Source: Dama dama (taxonomy: Eukaryota > Chordata > Mammalia > Artiodactyla > Cervidae). From it: a DNA stretch of 64,000 nt. Positions 1-11,950 of the stretch are shown piece by piece (positions within the stretch are counted from its first letter, which is position 1; each line of letters opens with the position of its first letter). Made by a program: the position numbers and the translations under genes. The DNA lies in the NCBI RefSeq assembly GCF_033118175.1, contig NC_083692.1:17914501-17978500 (forward strand). The letters run 5' to 3'. Under the pieces are notes generated by a model. The model was not told the DNA's origin. It did no database searches and saw only the letters and a program-made list of their open reading frames with translations.

Positions 1-29
1 GATTGAGTGTTCCAGTTATAAAGTGTTGG

Positions 30-215
30 TCTCTGGGTCAAATCATGGGAGAGAATCTGATTGGCCAGTTTGGGTCATGTGCCACATGGCCGGTATTGTG
101 ATTGGCTGCCCCATCAGAATGATCTATAGAAGGTGGAAGGACAGTTACCTAAAGGAAAATGGATGCTGATACCAGAATAAGAGAGAAGGGATGCTGGGTA
201 GACGGAACAATGAAG
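30..215. repeat. Old mammalian interspersed repeat
   Basis: The text around CTGATTGGCCAGTTTGGGTC, GTGATTGGCTGCC and AAGGAAAATGGATGCTG matches a widespread mammalian repeat that I recall but cannot name with certainty. A related fragment lies at 8480-8575. Confidence 0.5.
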
Positions 216-669
216 CTCTCCTTAGTCACAGACTAGAAGGTGATTGATACCTTCTCTGCTGGATCCACCTTTTGACTTGGATTGTTCCCATGGCAACCAC
301 AGGCTGAGCAAAAGGCTATATAACCAATGAAAATCACTTTGCACAGAGCAGATGCAGTCTCTTCATGTTGCAGGTGGATAAACTGAGGTCCAGAGACAGG
401 AGACGCCTCGATTGTAATCTGCAGCCAGTGCTGAACGAGGAGCACACAGAAAGTCAGACTGGACCCCTAGGCTTCTGCCTCTGGTGGAAGTTTTCCACGC
501 CAGCAATGGAGTAGGGGTGAAGGTCCCTATGGATGCCACTGGGAAGGGTCCTAGGGTCCTGTATGGGAAAGACTAAGGTGGATGCTCCATGAGTATTTGT
601 CCAACTGCCGTGGCCCCACCCTGGTGTTAGGAGGCAAAGTGGGCTCCCCCACTTCAAAATTGCATGCAT

Positions 670-882
670 ACTTAGTCGTTCAGTCGCGTCTGACTCTTTG
701 CGACCCCATGGACTGTAGCTCACCAGGCTCCTCTATCCATGGGACTTTCCAGGCAAGAATACTGAAGTGGGTTGTCATTTCCTCCTCCAGGGGATCTTCC
801 TGACCTAGGGATTGAACCCGTGTCTCTTGCATTCCCTGCATTGGCAGGAGGATCCTTTACCACTGAGCCACCTGGAAAGCCC
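670..882 (-). mobile_element. Bov-tA SINE
   Basis: Reverse-orientation ruminant SINE. The Bov-A body (GTCGCGTCTGACTCTTTGCG onward) comes first, and the tRNA-like head ends in GAGCCACCTGGAAAGCCC. Near full length, about 213 bases. Confidence 0.9.
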
Positions 883-2683
883 GTGTCCAGGGTTCAAACA
901 AACATACCAGCGTCGAGTCCCCATATCCTGGATCCCTGCAGGCAGGACCTGTCTGGGGTTATGTCCAGCTTCTGGCTTTGGTGAGGCTTTCTGAGCTGGC
1001 CTTGGGGTTCCCAAAGTGACCCTTCATCCAGAGCCTCTAGACAGTCCACTGCAGAGAATGCCAGGCTCAGGCCTCTGTCCTGGCCTTGCCCCTCTCTGCT
1101 CGGCCTTGCCAGGTCCCTGCAGACCCAGACAAGGCCCGTCCCCCTTGGTGTTTACTGTCTGTGAATACTTGTGGCCATTTCTGCCGCCCCGGCAGGACTG
1201 GGAGGACTCATCCATCCTGCCTGCCCTTATTAAGTCAGTCGACCGTCAGATTTGCCTCCGTTCAGCTACAGCTGATGACCGCCCTGGGGCCTCTTCCCTC
1301 CCCAGGGTTGGCAGGGTGCCTCTGCAGCCCCTTGGCTCTCTCTCCCCTCATGCCACCGCAGCTCGGCATCTTTCTAATCCCCTTTCCCCCAGGAGGTCTC
1401 ATTTCAGCCTCCCTGATCTGCCTGCACCTCCCAAGTCCCTTCTTCTGGAAGTTCCAGGTTCCAGTTTGAGAATTCAGGGTGTGGAGAGGGGCTGGGCCCT
1501 GTGCCCACCCCGCTCGGCCCTCTCCCGTCCAGCTGGCATGGGGAGGCCCTTCCCTTTGCTGGCCTTCACATGCTGGGCCATTTCCTCCTGCTTCCAGCTC
1601 ATTAGCGCAGGTACGCCAGGAGCCAGACCTGTCTCCTGCCCAACCCTCAGCTTAGGGGTCTGCTCCTGCCTGGGCAGCTCCTTCCTGCTCCCCTGCCCCT
1701 GCCCCTGGGTTTCCCACCCAGTCTGCAGCACTTGGCACTCGCTGTCCAGCCCTCTCCCCTCCCCCACCCCGCAGTTTCCCTCTCTGGTTTTGCCTGGCCT
1801 GGCTCTCTTTCCAGGGTCTGGAAATGGGGAAGCCTTTCTGCTTGGGAATCCTATGGATCCAGCCCAGTCTTCCTCAGCCAACACGGAAACAGCATCAAAG
1901 TCCAGGGGCAGGTTTTGTTGGGGTGAATGTAAGAGGTCATGACTCCCAGGGCTGGATGGGACTGCCTCAAGCCATCTAGCCCTTACATTGTCTTCTGGAA
2001 AAAACATTAAAACCATCCCAATCCCTTGGCACTTTGGGGCAGTTCTTCTTGTATTTCAGAATGAATAGACTGTGGGCTCTGGGAGGGGGTCTGGCGTGTA
2101 GAAGGTGCCCCACAAATATTTTCTGGGCAAATAAATCACCTCTTGAGTGTCTGTTTTGGTGAGCAGGCAGTAACATAGCTTGTCTGGCCTTTGCAGACAA
2201 GCAGCTCCAGGGGCTGCTAAGGACTCCTTCCCCTTTGCAATGGAATAGAGTCACGCTGGAGCAATGCCAGCAGCTACGGTCATGGTCATTGGCAACTGGG
2301 GCCATGCAGAAACTCCACACAGCTTTCCAAGTCCTTTGAAAAAAGGCTCTTCCAACTTTTGGGTGCTGGTTTTTTATTTCTACATCATGGTGGCCATTCC
2401 TGGTGGGTGACTAAGGGTATCAAACAAAACTCTGATTAAGAAAGCTTCATTCAGTTCTTCTTGAACCCACTCATATGATGGGCTCACCTTCTCCTTCCTG
2501 TATTTTACCTCTGGGGGGTGTTGGATGAGAGTGAGGCAGAGACACAAAGGCAACTGTGGGATTGGTCTTTTGGCACGTTTAAAATGAGCACTGGTCCTTT
2601 CTGGCAGTTCAGCTTATCTCCCCTGGTCTCCCAGGATTACTCGGTTCTCTGCACTAACTTTGGTGAAACCTGCTGTTGTATGC

Positions 2684-2820
2684 GGAGAAAGAGATGGCAC
2701 CCCACTCCAGTACTCTTGCCTGGAAAATCCCATGGACGGAGGAGCCTGGTAGGCTGCCGTCCATGGGGTCGCTAAGAGTTGGACACGACTGAAGCGACTT
2801 AGCAGCATCATCAGCAGCAG
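2684..2820 (+). mobile_element. Bov-A/Bov-tA 3' half
   Basis: Plus-orientation body from the CCCCACTCCAGTACTCTTGC block to the GGACACGACTGAAGCGACTT tail. The tRNA-like head is absent, so this is a 5'-truncated copy. Confidence 0.9.
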
Positions 2821-3477
2821 CTATTGTATGACCACTGACCTCTGAGCTCAAGGGAACTCTCAGTGGCTGAAGAACTGGATGACGGCAGTTGGGTGCCTGG
2901 GGTTTCAAGAGTCAGAGCCACTTTCCAAAGTGGCTCTTCCCAAAGGTCAACTCTCAGTGTCTGAGATGAGGAGCCCAAGGCCAAGAGTGGAGAGGAGGCC
3001 TTGAGCAAAGAGAGGTAATGAAGTCTTCAGAATACCCTGGGTCTTTCAAAGACTGAAATCCTCCTTAGAAGTCTTCCTCCCACGTAGAAATCCTTCCTAA
3101 ATGCCTGTCCAGCCTCTCTCTGAATACTTCCACTGTCAGAGAGCAATGGGATCACTCAGCCATGGGATCTGTCCTGTTGTTAAACATTTCTAAAGGTTGC
3201 AATTACTATTAAGTGGAAAGCTGTCTCCCATGTTTTCCATGTTCCTGTCTCTGGATCTGGAACAATACTGTGAACCTTACTATGACAGACAAGAGTATCA
3301 ACCTTCCATTTTACGTGACTTCTCAGTAGTTTTGACTAGAGTTGAACTGACCATGCTTTCCTTCTTTGAATCTTCTCTTCCCTTGGATTCTGTATCACTT
3401 CCTCCTTCCACTTTGAATAATCCTTTTTTATTTCCCTTGTAGGATTATTCTCTTTCACCCAACCTAAAAAACACTAA

Positions 3478-4130
3478 ATTTTTAACTCAAAAAATAACAT
3501 TATTGAGGCATATTCTGTCATCATGTAATTCACCATGTTTAAGTTTATAATTCAATTGATTTTTGGTAAGTTTACCAAGTTGTACAACCATTACCATTAA
3601 TCAAGTTTAGAACATTTTTATCTCCCCAATGAAACCTCTTGTGCTCATTTACTGTTACTATCCTTTCACCTACTCCTACCCCGTTCCTTGAATCTACTGT
3701 CTCTATAGCCTTGCCCTTTTTGGATATTTCATATAAATGCAATCATAAAATATATGGCGTTGTGACTGGCGTCTTTCACTGAGCATAATGTGGTTGAAGT
3801 TCATCAATGCAGTAGTCGAAGTTCATCCATATATTGGTAATTCACTTCTGTTTATAGTGTTTCTTTGTCTGGATATACCAAATTTTGTCTGTACATTCAC
3901 CAGTCTGTGGGCATTTAGACAATAGGTAACCTTTGGTTTTATGAATAATGCTGTTACATCTGTTTTATTCATGTGGATGAGGTAGGGAATGGCAACCCAC
4001 TCCAGTATTCTTGCCTGGAAAATTCCGTGGACAGAGGAGTCTGGCGGGCTATAGTTCATGGGGTCACAAAGAGTCGGACACGACTGAGCCACTGAGCCCA
4101 TTCATATGTAAGTCTTTGTGTAAATACGTT
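3478..4130. mobile_element. Ancient L1M-type 3' fragment, split by a Bov-A copy
   Basis: The blocks GGATATTTCATATAAATGCA, TCACTGAGCATAATG and the TTTATGAATAATGCTGTTAC stretch match the well-known 3' region of old mammalian L1 elements. It is interrupted at 3979-4100 by a Bov-A copy and resumes briefly after it. Confidence 0.75.
3979..4100 (+). mobile_element. Bov-A/Bov-tA 3' half inside L1M
   Basis: Plus-orientation SINE body (AATGGCAACCCACTCCAG to GGACACGACTGAGCCACTGA) without the tRNA-like head. It is inserted in an older L1M copy, so it is the younger event. Confidence 0.9.
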
Positions 4131-4164
4131 ATAATCCTTAACTCTTCTCACTCCTAAGGTTGTC

Positions 4165-4535
4165 TCTTCCAGATCTACAATTCTAAAGCCCGCACCCACA
4201 GCCTTTTTCTCCTGGGCACACAGTTAGAATACATTTTCCAGCCTCCCTTGTTGTGATAAGGTACCACCTTGAGATTGCGTTCTAGTCAATGAACCATGAG
4301 CAGAACGATGTTTGCTTCTCTGAGACGCTGCCCTTAGAAAACCTACGCTCTCCTCTGCACCTTTCTCTCCTCTCATTTATTGGCTGAATGACAAGGAGGA
4401 AGAACCTCCAGATTGGTGCTCCACGATGGAAGGATAGCTCTACATGACCATGTGGATCAGAGCCCCACTTCACATGAATAAAAATAAGCTTACTCTTCTG
4501 GGATTGTTTGTTATTACAGTTAACCCATTATGACT
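4165..4535. repeat. Old interspersed repeat, class uncertain
   Basis: The blocks GACCATGTGGATCAGAGCCC and GGGATTGTTTGTTATTACAG near the 3' side match a widespread old mammalian repeat that ends in a similar AATAAA-containing tail. I cannot assign the family. Confidence 0.45.
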
Positions 4536-5489
4536 AATGCAAACCTAGAACAAGTGAATCCCTCTCTTGCCTGACAATCCTGCAACAGTTGAGGATTTTC
4601 AGACTCTTCAACAAGATTTCTCTTCTCCAGCATCTCAACTTTTCCTTCTAGGTTATTTTTATCTTCATTCAGGTCATCTTCTCCTAGATACATTTCAGGG
4701 CTGTAATAAGCCATTTAAGACATGGCAGAAGAATTAAGCACAAAATTGCCATTGTGCTATAATAGTTTGGAGTACACTGATACCCTCCCTGTATTGAGCC
4801 CTGGATTCTACCCAAGAATCTACTAAAGGTCTACTAGACCTTTTAGAAGTTTACATTGTTGGTTTATTTCAAACCAGTGGTAAACTAGGATCTTCCTTTT
4901 CAATGGTCCCTGTCCACCCCCACCCCTACCCCACCCCCGCAAATAAAGTCATTTCACATGAACTGCTACTGAAATGTCTCTCTCGTTCTCTAATTACTGC
5001 TTTTTTTGGACTAAGATGCAAGACTTTTTCACTTATCTCTATTAAATCTCAACTTATCTGTATCAGTATAAATCTTGCTTCTATCCTCCAATTTTATTGT
5101 TTATTCCTCCAGTTCTATGTCATGTGATAATTTGATAAAAATGCTTTTTCTGACTTCATCCAAATTGTGAGAGGTCTTGTACAGGTCCCAGGCATGTCTC
5201 ATGTGCTACTGTAGAGCTCAAGGACCTCCCATCCATTCTTCAATGTGGGGAGTCATCGTTTCCCACATAACTGCCTTACTGGAGGCTCCATATTTTCCCC
5301 AACCTATCCACATTGAATAGCTCTTGAATTTCATTTGACTATCATTCAGAAACCTGGCAAAATTTCTCTGATCAGGAACCTCATTGAAAAAGGAAATGGA
5401 TTAGACCCTGATGTGGTTTAATTTTTGCAAACTTGACTCTGGTAACCATCACTGCGCTTCTTTCTCACTGTCCTTTCCACCTGAGACTA

Positions 5490-5742
5490 GTCCTGTCTTA
5501 CAGACCCTGCTCAGATAGAATCCTCTCTGGGAACTTCCCTGACCAATTGTCCCATAGTTCCAGCCTGGGCGGCTTTGTCCTGTGTTCAATTGCTCTCTGA
5601 GATGATCTCAATCACAGCACTTACTACGATGGGTGTTTCTGCCTTTCCTACTACACAGGAAGCTCCTTGAAGATGGGGACTAAGCTTTATTCTTCTTGGC
5701 AATGCTGATGCCTGACAAACGGGTGCTCAATAAAGGATGGCT
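5490..5742 (+). mobile_element. L2 LINE 3' end
   Basis: The pattern of ACAGGAAGCTCCTTGAAGATG followed by a tail like GGGTGCTCAATAAAGG matches the mammalian L2 3' end. Confidence 0.65.
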
Positions 5743-6394
5743 GATATGCGCAGGGCACTCCCCAGCTGTCTGCTTGGTATCAAACACATGTGGCTTATCT
5801 CACTTTGGGGCAAAGCTATGAGAAAGGCTGCAGGATGGATGGGCTTGGATATATAGATTATGACACAGGCATGATACAAGTTCAGCAACATGAGCTTGTG
5901 GGATTATAGGAGGGACCTGAGGCCAAGGAAGAGCAAGATGGAGGGACAGAAGTCTAACTGGGGGGCTGAGTCTCCAGGGGCCCAGAGAAAGTGGGGAATC
6001 AGACAGTAGAGGAACCCAGTGAAAGGGTTGGCAAAAAGGGGCCCAGTCGGGTTGGTGCATCATGGCATCAGAAGTCTGGGGACCAGGCTCCACCAGTTTT
6101 ATAAGGGAGGAGCCATATGGAGGGACAGACTAGTTGGAAGCAGGGTCGGGGACTGATTTTAAGCACGGCAAATTCACTGGCTTCATATTGACTGGTGATA
6201 ATTTGGGATGACTTTGAATAGGTTAAAGGAGATTAAGAGCATGCCACTTCCTCCCCACACAAATGACTCCTTGCAATTGACCAGAAGGCATCTGTTTCAG
6301 AATTCCAGATAAATATTCCGTCCCCTTCAGGGCCACCTGGTGGTTTAGATGTGGGGAACAGGTCTATCTGTCAAGGGGCTGACTAGAGTTAAGC

Positions 6395-6607
6395 ATGCCA
6401 TTCATTGACCCCAGCCTACCCCTCCAGCTTCATCTCCTACCTTTACTCCATTCCTATCCAAACTCCAGCCACCTAAGTTTCTTGTAACTCCCTTCAATAG
6501 CTCAGGTTTTGTCTTCTATCTATGACTTTCCCTCTGAAGTGCTTCTTTGGGGCATGTTTCCCACTCCTACACAGTGAACTCATTCTTAGCCTTCAAGATT
6601 CAGGTCA
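6395..6607 (+). mobile_element. L2 LINE fragment, left part
   Basis: The TCTACTCCATTCC..CCTTCAAGATTCAGGTCA type sequence resembles L2. It is split by the L1 3' end at 6608-6748 and resumes after it (AAGTCAGGGCTCTTTGAG). Confidence 0.5.
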
Positions 6608-6748
6608 TGGCATGGGAGGTGGGAGAAAGGTTTAGGAGGGAGGGGACAAATGTATACTTACAGCTGAGTCATGTTGATGTATGGCAGACACCAAGAGTAT
6701 TGTAAAGCAATGATCCTTCAATTAAAAATAAATAATTTTAAAAAATAT
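6608..6748 (+). mobile_element. Ruminant L1 3' end inserted in L2
   Basis: GGAGGTGGGAGAAAGG.. to ATTGTAAAGCAATGATCCTT and an A/T-rich tail match the 3' end of ruminant-specific L1. It is flanked by near-identical 10-base direct repeats, ATTCAGGTCA (6598-6607) and ATTCAAGTCA (6749-6758), taken as the TSD. The element is strongly 5'-truncated. Confidence 0.75.
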
Positions 6749-7088
6749 ATTCAAGTCAAAGTCAGGGCTCTTTGAGAAATACTCCTGAGCCAACCCCAAC
6801 TGCTTGGTCAGTGGTTTTTCTTCAGTGTGCTCACCAGACTGGTAATTCCCATCTCACAGGCAATGAGGATGCCTACCTACCTCCAGTGCCTAACACAGTG
6901 CCTGGCATATACTAGGTGCTCAAAAAATGTCTGTGGAATGCGGGGTGGGAGCGGGGGGGTGTGGTGCTCATGATGCCAGCCAAATAGGCTAAGCATTAGA
7001 AAGTAGGCAGGAGCTCAGAGGCAGCTCAGGCAGCAAAAAGAATCCAGGTCTCACCAAATAGTACGCCTGAGAATGTCAGTACACATCG

Positions 7089-7280
7089 TTTTTTTTGTGG
7101 TTTTTTTTGAAGTATTTATGTGGCTTCACCAGATTTTAGTTGCAGTACACAGGATCTTTTAGTTGCAGCATACAAGCTCAGCTGTGGCATGTGGGCTCTA
7201 GTTCCCTGATTGGGGATCGAACCCGGGCCCGCTGCATTGAGAGTGCAGAGTCTTAGCCACTGGACCACTGGAGAAGTCCT
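7089..7280 (-). mobile_element. CHR-type tRNA-derived SINE
   Basis: Reverse orientation, with a T-rich start and a head ending TTAGCCACTGGACCACTGGA. The central GGATCGAACCCGGGC is the tRNA B-box-like segment. This SINE class is shared by ruminants and whales. Confidence 0.8.
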
Positions 7281-7337
7281 CTCAGTACACATCCTGAGAC
7301 TGAAGTTGTAGGTGGCAGAATGCAGCAGCTAAATAGG

Positions 7338-7342
7338 GGTGT

Positions 7343-7372
<30 letters not shown>
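7338..7372. repeat. (TG)n microsatellite
   Basis: About 17 TG units with one early TA interruption. Confidence 0.95.
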
Positions 7373-7373
<1 letters not shown>

Positions 7374-7713
7374 AGCGAGCAAGGAGGGGGCAGAGAGGGA
7401 GGCCAGTCCCCTGTGGAGCAATGGCTCAATCAGAAGAGGGGACTGTTTCCCCTCACTCATCACAGACGTGTCAATGTTTCTTCCTGCCATCTGGAAGAAG
7501 GGAGATGCTGACAGATTATCTCCCATACGCCTTTCTGGCCCCCAGTCCCATCCCTCCCCAGCAGCGGCTTTGGCACGCGCACCTACCCTGTCAGAGATGT
7601 TCCCAGGCCCCGAGGCCCCGCTGCTGACATGTACAGCCATTCTTGGCTTCCCTGGCCCAGACGGCCAAAAGGCTCCCAGCTTCTTGGGGGAGTTGAAAGA
7701 GAAAGGGTTGAGA

Positions 7714-7845
7714 GGCCTGGGAGTCAGGAGACCCTGGCTCAAGTGCTGGCGCTGCCAGTAGCCAGTCATGTGACCTTGGACAATCAGCTCTCCTGCTTTG
7801 GGTCTCGGTTTCCTCAACCATAACTGAAGGAATTGGCTGGCTGAT
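7714..7845 (+). mobile_element. MIR SINE
   Basis: The core TCATGTGACCTTGGACAATC and the GTTTCCTCAACCATAA segment match MIR. Confidence 0.7.
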
Positions 7846-8240
7846 CTCTCGGGGAGGTCCCCTCCAAGGGTCACATTCTGTGGATCCTACCGCTCTTGGA
7901 TCCACGCCCATCGCTTGTCTGTCTGCTCCTCAAATCAAACTCTTAGCGTTGACAGGGAATTTGAGTTCATCCAATAAAACCCTGTCTATCATACATGAGG
8001 AAACTGAATCTGGGAAGGGCCAAGGGCACGACAGGGAGACACTGGGGGCACAGGCAAGAGGAGAATCAGGGTCTGTGCTCCCTGCTGTGACCTGACTTTG
8101 TCCTTTCAGGACTGCCTTGTTCCCAGGCTGCCCAGAACAGGTTGATGCCGGGCACGGTGGAGCCTTGGTCTTTTTCAGGCAGTCAGCTCAGGGCCACTGC
8201 TTTCTGAGCCTGTCCCAGAGGCCCACCACCCTGAACCAAA

Positions 8241-8325
8241 GCCAGGTCTAGAGACCTGAGTGTCAGCCCTCTCTGTGTTACTGACCCCAGGCAAGTCACT
8301 ACACCTCTTTCGCTTTATTGTTCCA
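8241..8325 (+). mobile_element. MIR SINE fragment
   Basis: GTGTTACTGACCCCAGGCAA and the following TCACTACACCTCTTT match the MIR core. Confidence 0.6.
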
Positions 8326-8609
8326 TGGTTATATGGACCCCTTTGGACTGTGAGCTCTCAGGAACGATGACTTATCTGCTGTTTTAAGCCCAGGGCTTAG
8401 TTTTCAAAGTCAAGTTGCTTAGTTCAGATTTTCAAGACAGAATCTTGTATGTCCAGTAACAAGCAGCGTATGCATTCAAATCAGACCACAAAACTCTTAG
8501 GTCACTGATCAGCCAATGAAAAGGCTGCCCCTGGGTCGCGTGTTCATCCCTGATCCAATCAGCTGTGCCCTGGAGGGCTGTGTTGGTGAATACAGTTGCT
8601 CTAACTAGA

Positions 8610-8805
8610 AGTGAAGCTGCTTAGTCATGTGCGACCCTTTGCGATTCCATGGACTATAGCTTACCAGGCTCCTCTGTCGTCCATGGAATTTTCCAAGCAA
8701 GAGGGTTGCCATTTCCTTCTCCAGGGGATCTTCCTGACCCGGGGATCGAACCCGGGTCTCCCACATTGCAGGCAGACACTTTACCCTCTGAGCCACCAGG
8801 GAAGC
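8610..8805 (-). mobile_element. Bov-tA SINE
   Basis: Reverse orientation with head GGGGATCGAACCCGGGTCTC.. ending GAGCCACCAGGGAAGC. Body slightly shortened in the CAAGAATACTGG block. Confidence 0.9.
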
Positions 8806-9044
8806 ACCATGCTCGATCTAGGGGTGGTGCTTTAAAGGACTTCTACTCCGATCTCCTGGTGGTGAGGAAACTGGCTCAGAGAGGCTATCACTTTAGGCAA
8901 GGACACCCAGCTGGTGAACGATGGTGCTGCGGAGTGGTGCCCCAAAGCCCCGTGTGTTTCCCACTGCTCTGGACAGAGGACAAAGAGGGCAGGCTGAAGT
9001 CCAGGGGTTCAGCTGAGGGAGTGAGCTTTTTCTGGACTTGGCAA

Positions 9045-9350
9045 TGGTGCTCTGGGAAGGCTTCTTGAAAGAAGTGGGAGTTTTGAGATGGGTGTTAAAG
9101 GACAGGCAGGCGAGGGGTGGGAAGAACATTCCAGGTAAGGAAAGTGGCCTGAACCGAGGAACTGGGGTAAGGGGACATGGGTGGGGAAGTGAAGGAGTTC
9201 TGAGTGAGACTCTGTTGAGTACTGGCAGGCAAGAGGAGAAGGGGTATGAAACCCACTTGTGTGGGGCGACAGGTAAAAAGTTTGAGCTGGATTTATGAGG
9301 TACTGGGGAGCCACTGAAGATTGTTGAGCAGGTTTTTGGCCTCATCAGAC
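9045..9350 (+). mobile_element. L2-like LINE fragment
   Basis: GGGAAGGCTTCTTGAAAGAA..GAACATTCCAGG and GAGCCACTGAAGATTGTTGA match a common L2-class segment. A related segment occurs at 15775-16010. Confidence 0.55.
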
Positions 9351-10404
9351 CTGTGCAGCCAGAAAAAAAATAAGAGTGATTAGTTGTTTACACGTCTGCT
9401 TCTCCCTCACTGCTTTTTTTGGACGGAGATGGGGAGGAGTGGAGTGGAGCCCAGGAGGGGCTGGTGGCAACCGCTATCTTCAGGCCAGGACCTGAGGAGG
9501 AGTGAGAAGACAGTGGGTGGTGGCTGGGGCTTCCCGACTGGAGGTGGAGGGTGAGGAGGAGAGGGAGGAGCCGGAGACGCCTCTCCTTCCTCCCTTGGCC
9601 ATCAGCCTCCTTCGGCCTGAGGTCTGGTCTGGTGAGGCAGAGCACAGAGCATGCCTCTGCTGTCTGTGTGAGTTCCTGAGGAGTGAGATCTTTAATTTTT
9701 GTCTGCTGAGTCCCAGTGGGCGAGGGGCCAGCCTGTGTTACAACCTCCCAGAGGCCTCTGGGCCAAGGCACTCAGACCAGAGTGGACGGAAACAAGGAAT
9801 GAGTCATGCAGACCGGCTGGGGCCCACTGGGATCTGGCTGCCCCTCCTCCGACACCCCCAGCCTGGTGTCTGTACCCTGTCCTGGGGAGTTTAGGAGTTC
9901 GGGCCTGTCCCTAAAGGCTTGGGGTCCTAGAGAGAGGGTGGGGGGCACCAGGGAAAACCTCATTGAGTATCTCGATCCTCAACATATAATCCAGAGGTAA
10001 ATGGGCACCTGAAAATGGTGGCAGAAGCTGTCATCCTTCTTTCTTTGTTGATGAACAAGTGAGCTGTTATGGACTTATTCTGGGAAAGACCCCAGAGCAG
10101 CCCCTGTCCTCTGTCCCCCCAAGCTCCTATCTCTTGGGGTGTGACAGATGTCACTGTGTCCCATCAGGAAACCAAGGTGGGGACAGGCTGGGAGATGCCA
10201 ACAACCGCTAAGGGCAATTGCTTCCTGCTCAGCTTGCCCTCAAATTCCTGCCCACCAGTCCAGAATCCAGGGCAGGGCTGCATTGTCCTTCAGCCCACAG
10301 GGATTTCTCCCTGGGGATTTGGAGAAGATAATACAGTGTGTGATTCATTCCCACTCGAACAACCCCCTGGTCCCCAGGAGAGTACTGAGACCCCTGAGGT
10401 CTTA

Positions 10405-10709
10405 CTGTTGTTCAGTCACTAAGTCATGTCTGACTGTTTTCATCCTCATGGACTGCAGCACACCAGGCTTCCCTGTCCCTCACTGTCTCTCAGAGTTTGC
10501 TCAAATTCATGTCCATAATTCAGTGATACCATCCAACTGTCTCATCCTCTGTTGTCCCCTTTTCCTCCTGCCCTCAATCTTTCCCAGCATCAGGGTCTTT
10601 TCCAATGAGTTGGCTCATCCCACCAGGTGGCCAAAGTATTGGAGCTTTAGTTTCAGCATCAGTTCTTCCAGTGAATATTCAGAGTTGATTTCCTTTGGGG
10701 TTGACTGGT
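10405..10709 (-). mobile_element. BovB LINE 3' fragment
   Basis: Reverse orientation of the RTE-type LINE BovB; the segment TTCAGTCACTAAGTCATGTC is the complement of its 3' end, and CCAAAGTATTGGAGC and CATCAG blocks follow. Direct repeats GGTCTTA (10398-10404 and 10710-10716) flank it as a 7-base TSD. Confidence 0.9.
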
Positions 10710-10827
10710 GGTCTTATGGGGGGAATTTAAAGAAGGACTTCCAGGCTGCTCATATCATTTCTTGCTCAGGTCTTCAGACACTCTGCTTGGAGAGAAGTTA
10801 TGCTTCAGCCTTCCAGGAGTTCTAGAG

Positions 10828-11018
10828 CAGGGGTCCCCAACCCCTGGACCTCAGACCGGTACAGTCCACGGCCTGTTTGGAACTGGGCCTCACAGCAGGA
10901 GGTGAGCAACAGGTGAGTGAGCGAAGCTTCATCTGCTGCTCCCCACGGCTCCCCACTGGTCACATTACTGCCGGAACCACCCCCTCCCAGCCCCTAGTCC
11001 ATAGGTTGGGGACCGCTG
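10828..11018. mobile_element. hAT (Charlie/MER1-like) non-autonomous DNA transposon
   Basis: 191-base element with terminal inverted repeats: CAGGGGTCCCCAACCCCTGG on the left, and the complement of CAGCGGTCCCCAACCTATGG on the right. A perfect 8-base TSD, TTCTAGAG, flanks it (10820-10827 and 11019-11026), the hallmark length for hAT transposases. No transposase frame. The exact family name is uncertain. Confidence 0.88.
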
Positions 11019-11217
11019 TTCTAGAGGATTCCACTCTAGTCAGGGCTGAAGGGATTTATCCAGATAAATAGGAAATGTGGTCTGAACTTCAGCTAAAGGC
11101 ACAAAGCTTTCAGTTCAGCCCACCCTTGTATCAGGGATTGGAAATGAAGGGAAACGGAGTGAACTCAGTTGTTTTGAAGAGCTGCCCATTTCACATCATC
11201 GCAGGACATCCTGGAGT

Positions 11218-11400
11218 GAGGGCAGTGTGCTGTAGTGGAAACAGCACGGACTTTGGAGCCGGTCAGACTTTTTAGTTAAATCCTGGCTCGACTCCTGATG
11301 GTATGACCTTGAGCGAGAGACTTCATCCCTCTGGGCTTGTGAAATGGGAATTGCAATGCCTACCTCACAGGGCCACGTTGAGGCTCTGTGTCACTTCTCT
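11218..11400 (+). mobile_element. MIR SINE (well preserved)
   Basis: TGTAGTGGAAACAGCACGGA.., TGACCTTGAGCGAG and CTACCTCACAGGG follow the MIR order from head to tail. Confidence 0.85.
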
Positions 11401-11789
11401 TTTCCAGAGAGAAAAGCTGAGATGAGCCTTACTTGGCAATGGAAAATGACTTGATGTAGGGTAAGCTTATTTCCTTCCTTCTCCTTGGTGAGCAGGAATT
11501 GGATGTACTGAACCTCACCACGGTGACTTTTGCGTGCCCTTGACCTAAAATAGACCCCTAGTCCTAAATAGGCCTGAGAAGGATGGGATGGGCTTGATGG
11601 GGACCAGCTCGTGACAGCAACTTCATGTGACCGTCAGCCCACACCCCCACCCCCCACCACACCACAAACAGCTGTGAATGCTTCCGGTTCCCAGAGAACT
11701 GCAGCCGGAGATGCGATTCCAGAGAACTGCTCCTCTGGAAGCTGGCATCTGTATAATGTTCACCAGGAAAACCAGGAGGGACTCCTCGT

Positions 11790-11950
11790 GTAGCCACGTA
11801 CTAGCTTTGTGATTCATTTAACCTCTGTGAGCCTGCATTTCCTCATCTGTTACATGAGGAAGTAACAGTGCTTATTACCAGGATTAAAGGAGACTGGAAA
11901 ACACTTAGCACTGTGCCTGGTACTTTTTAAGCGCTCCAGAAATATCAGCT
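11790..11950 (+). mobile_element. MIR SINE
   Basis: CTAGCTTTGTGATTCATTTA, TTTCCTCATCTGTTACATG and TTAGCACTGTGCCTGG match MIR. Confidence 0.8.

Noticed and set aside
60..110. Two inverted CCAAT boxes (GATTGGCC, GATTGGCTG), with a similar pair at 8500-8565
   Set aside because: Both sites lie in copies of the same old interspersed repeat, so they are repeat sequence and not a promoter.
670..882. tRNA gene-like B-box sequences (GGTTCGATCC type) here and in other SINEs
   Set aside because: They are the tRNA-derived heads of Bov-tA and CHR SINEs. None folds as an intact tRNA with acceptor stem and anticodon arm.
1016..1942. Open frame of about 308 codons in upstream GC-rich DNA
   Set aside because: Composition is Ser/Pro/Leu-rich low complexity, overlapping frames on the other strand are equally long, and no splice or family signal is present. 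Low stop density in GC-rich DNA explains it.
4825..4843. 8-base inverted repeat AAAGGTCT/AGACCTTT with a 3-base loop
   Set aside because: Short and expected by chance in a 64-kb window. No associated element.
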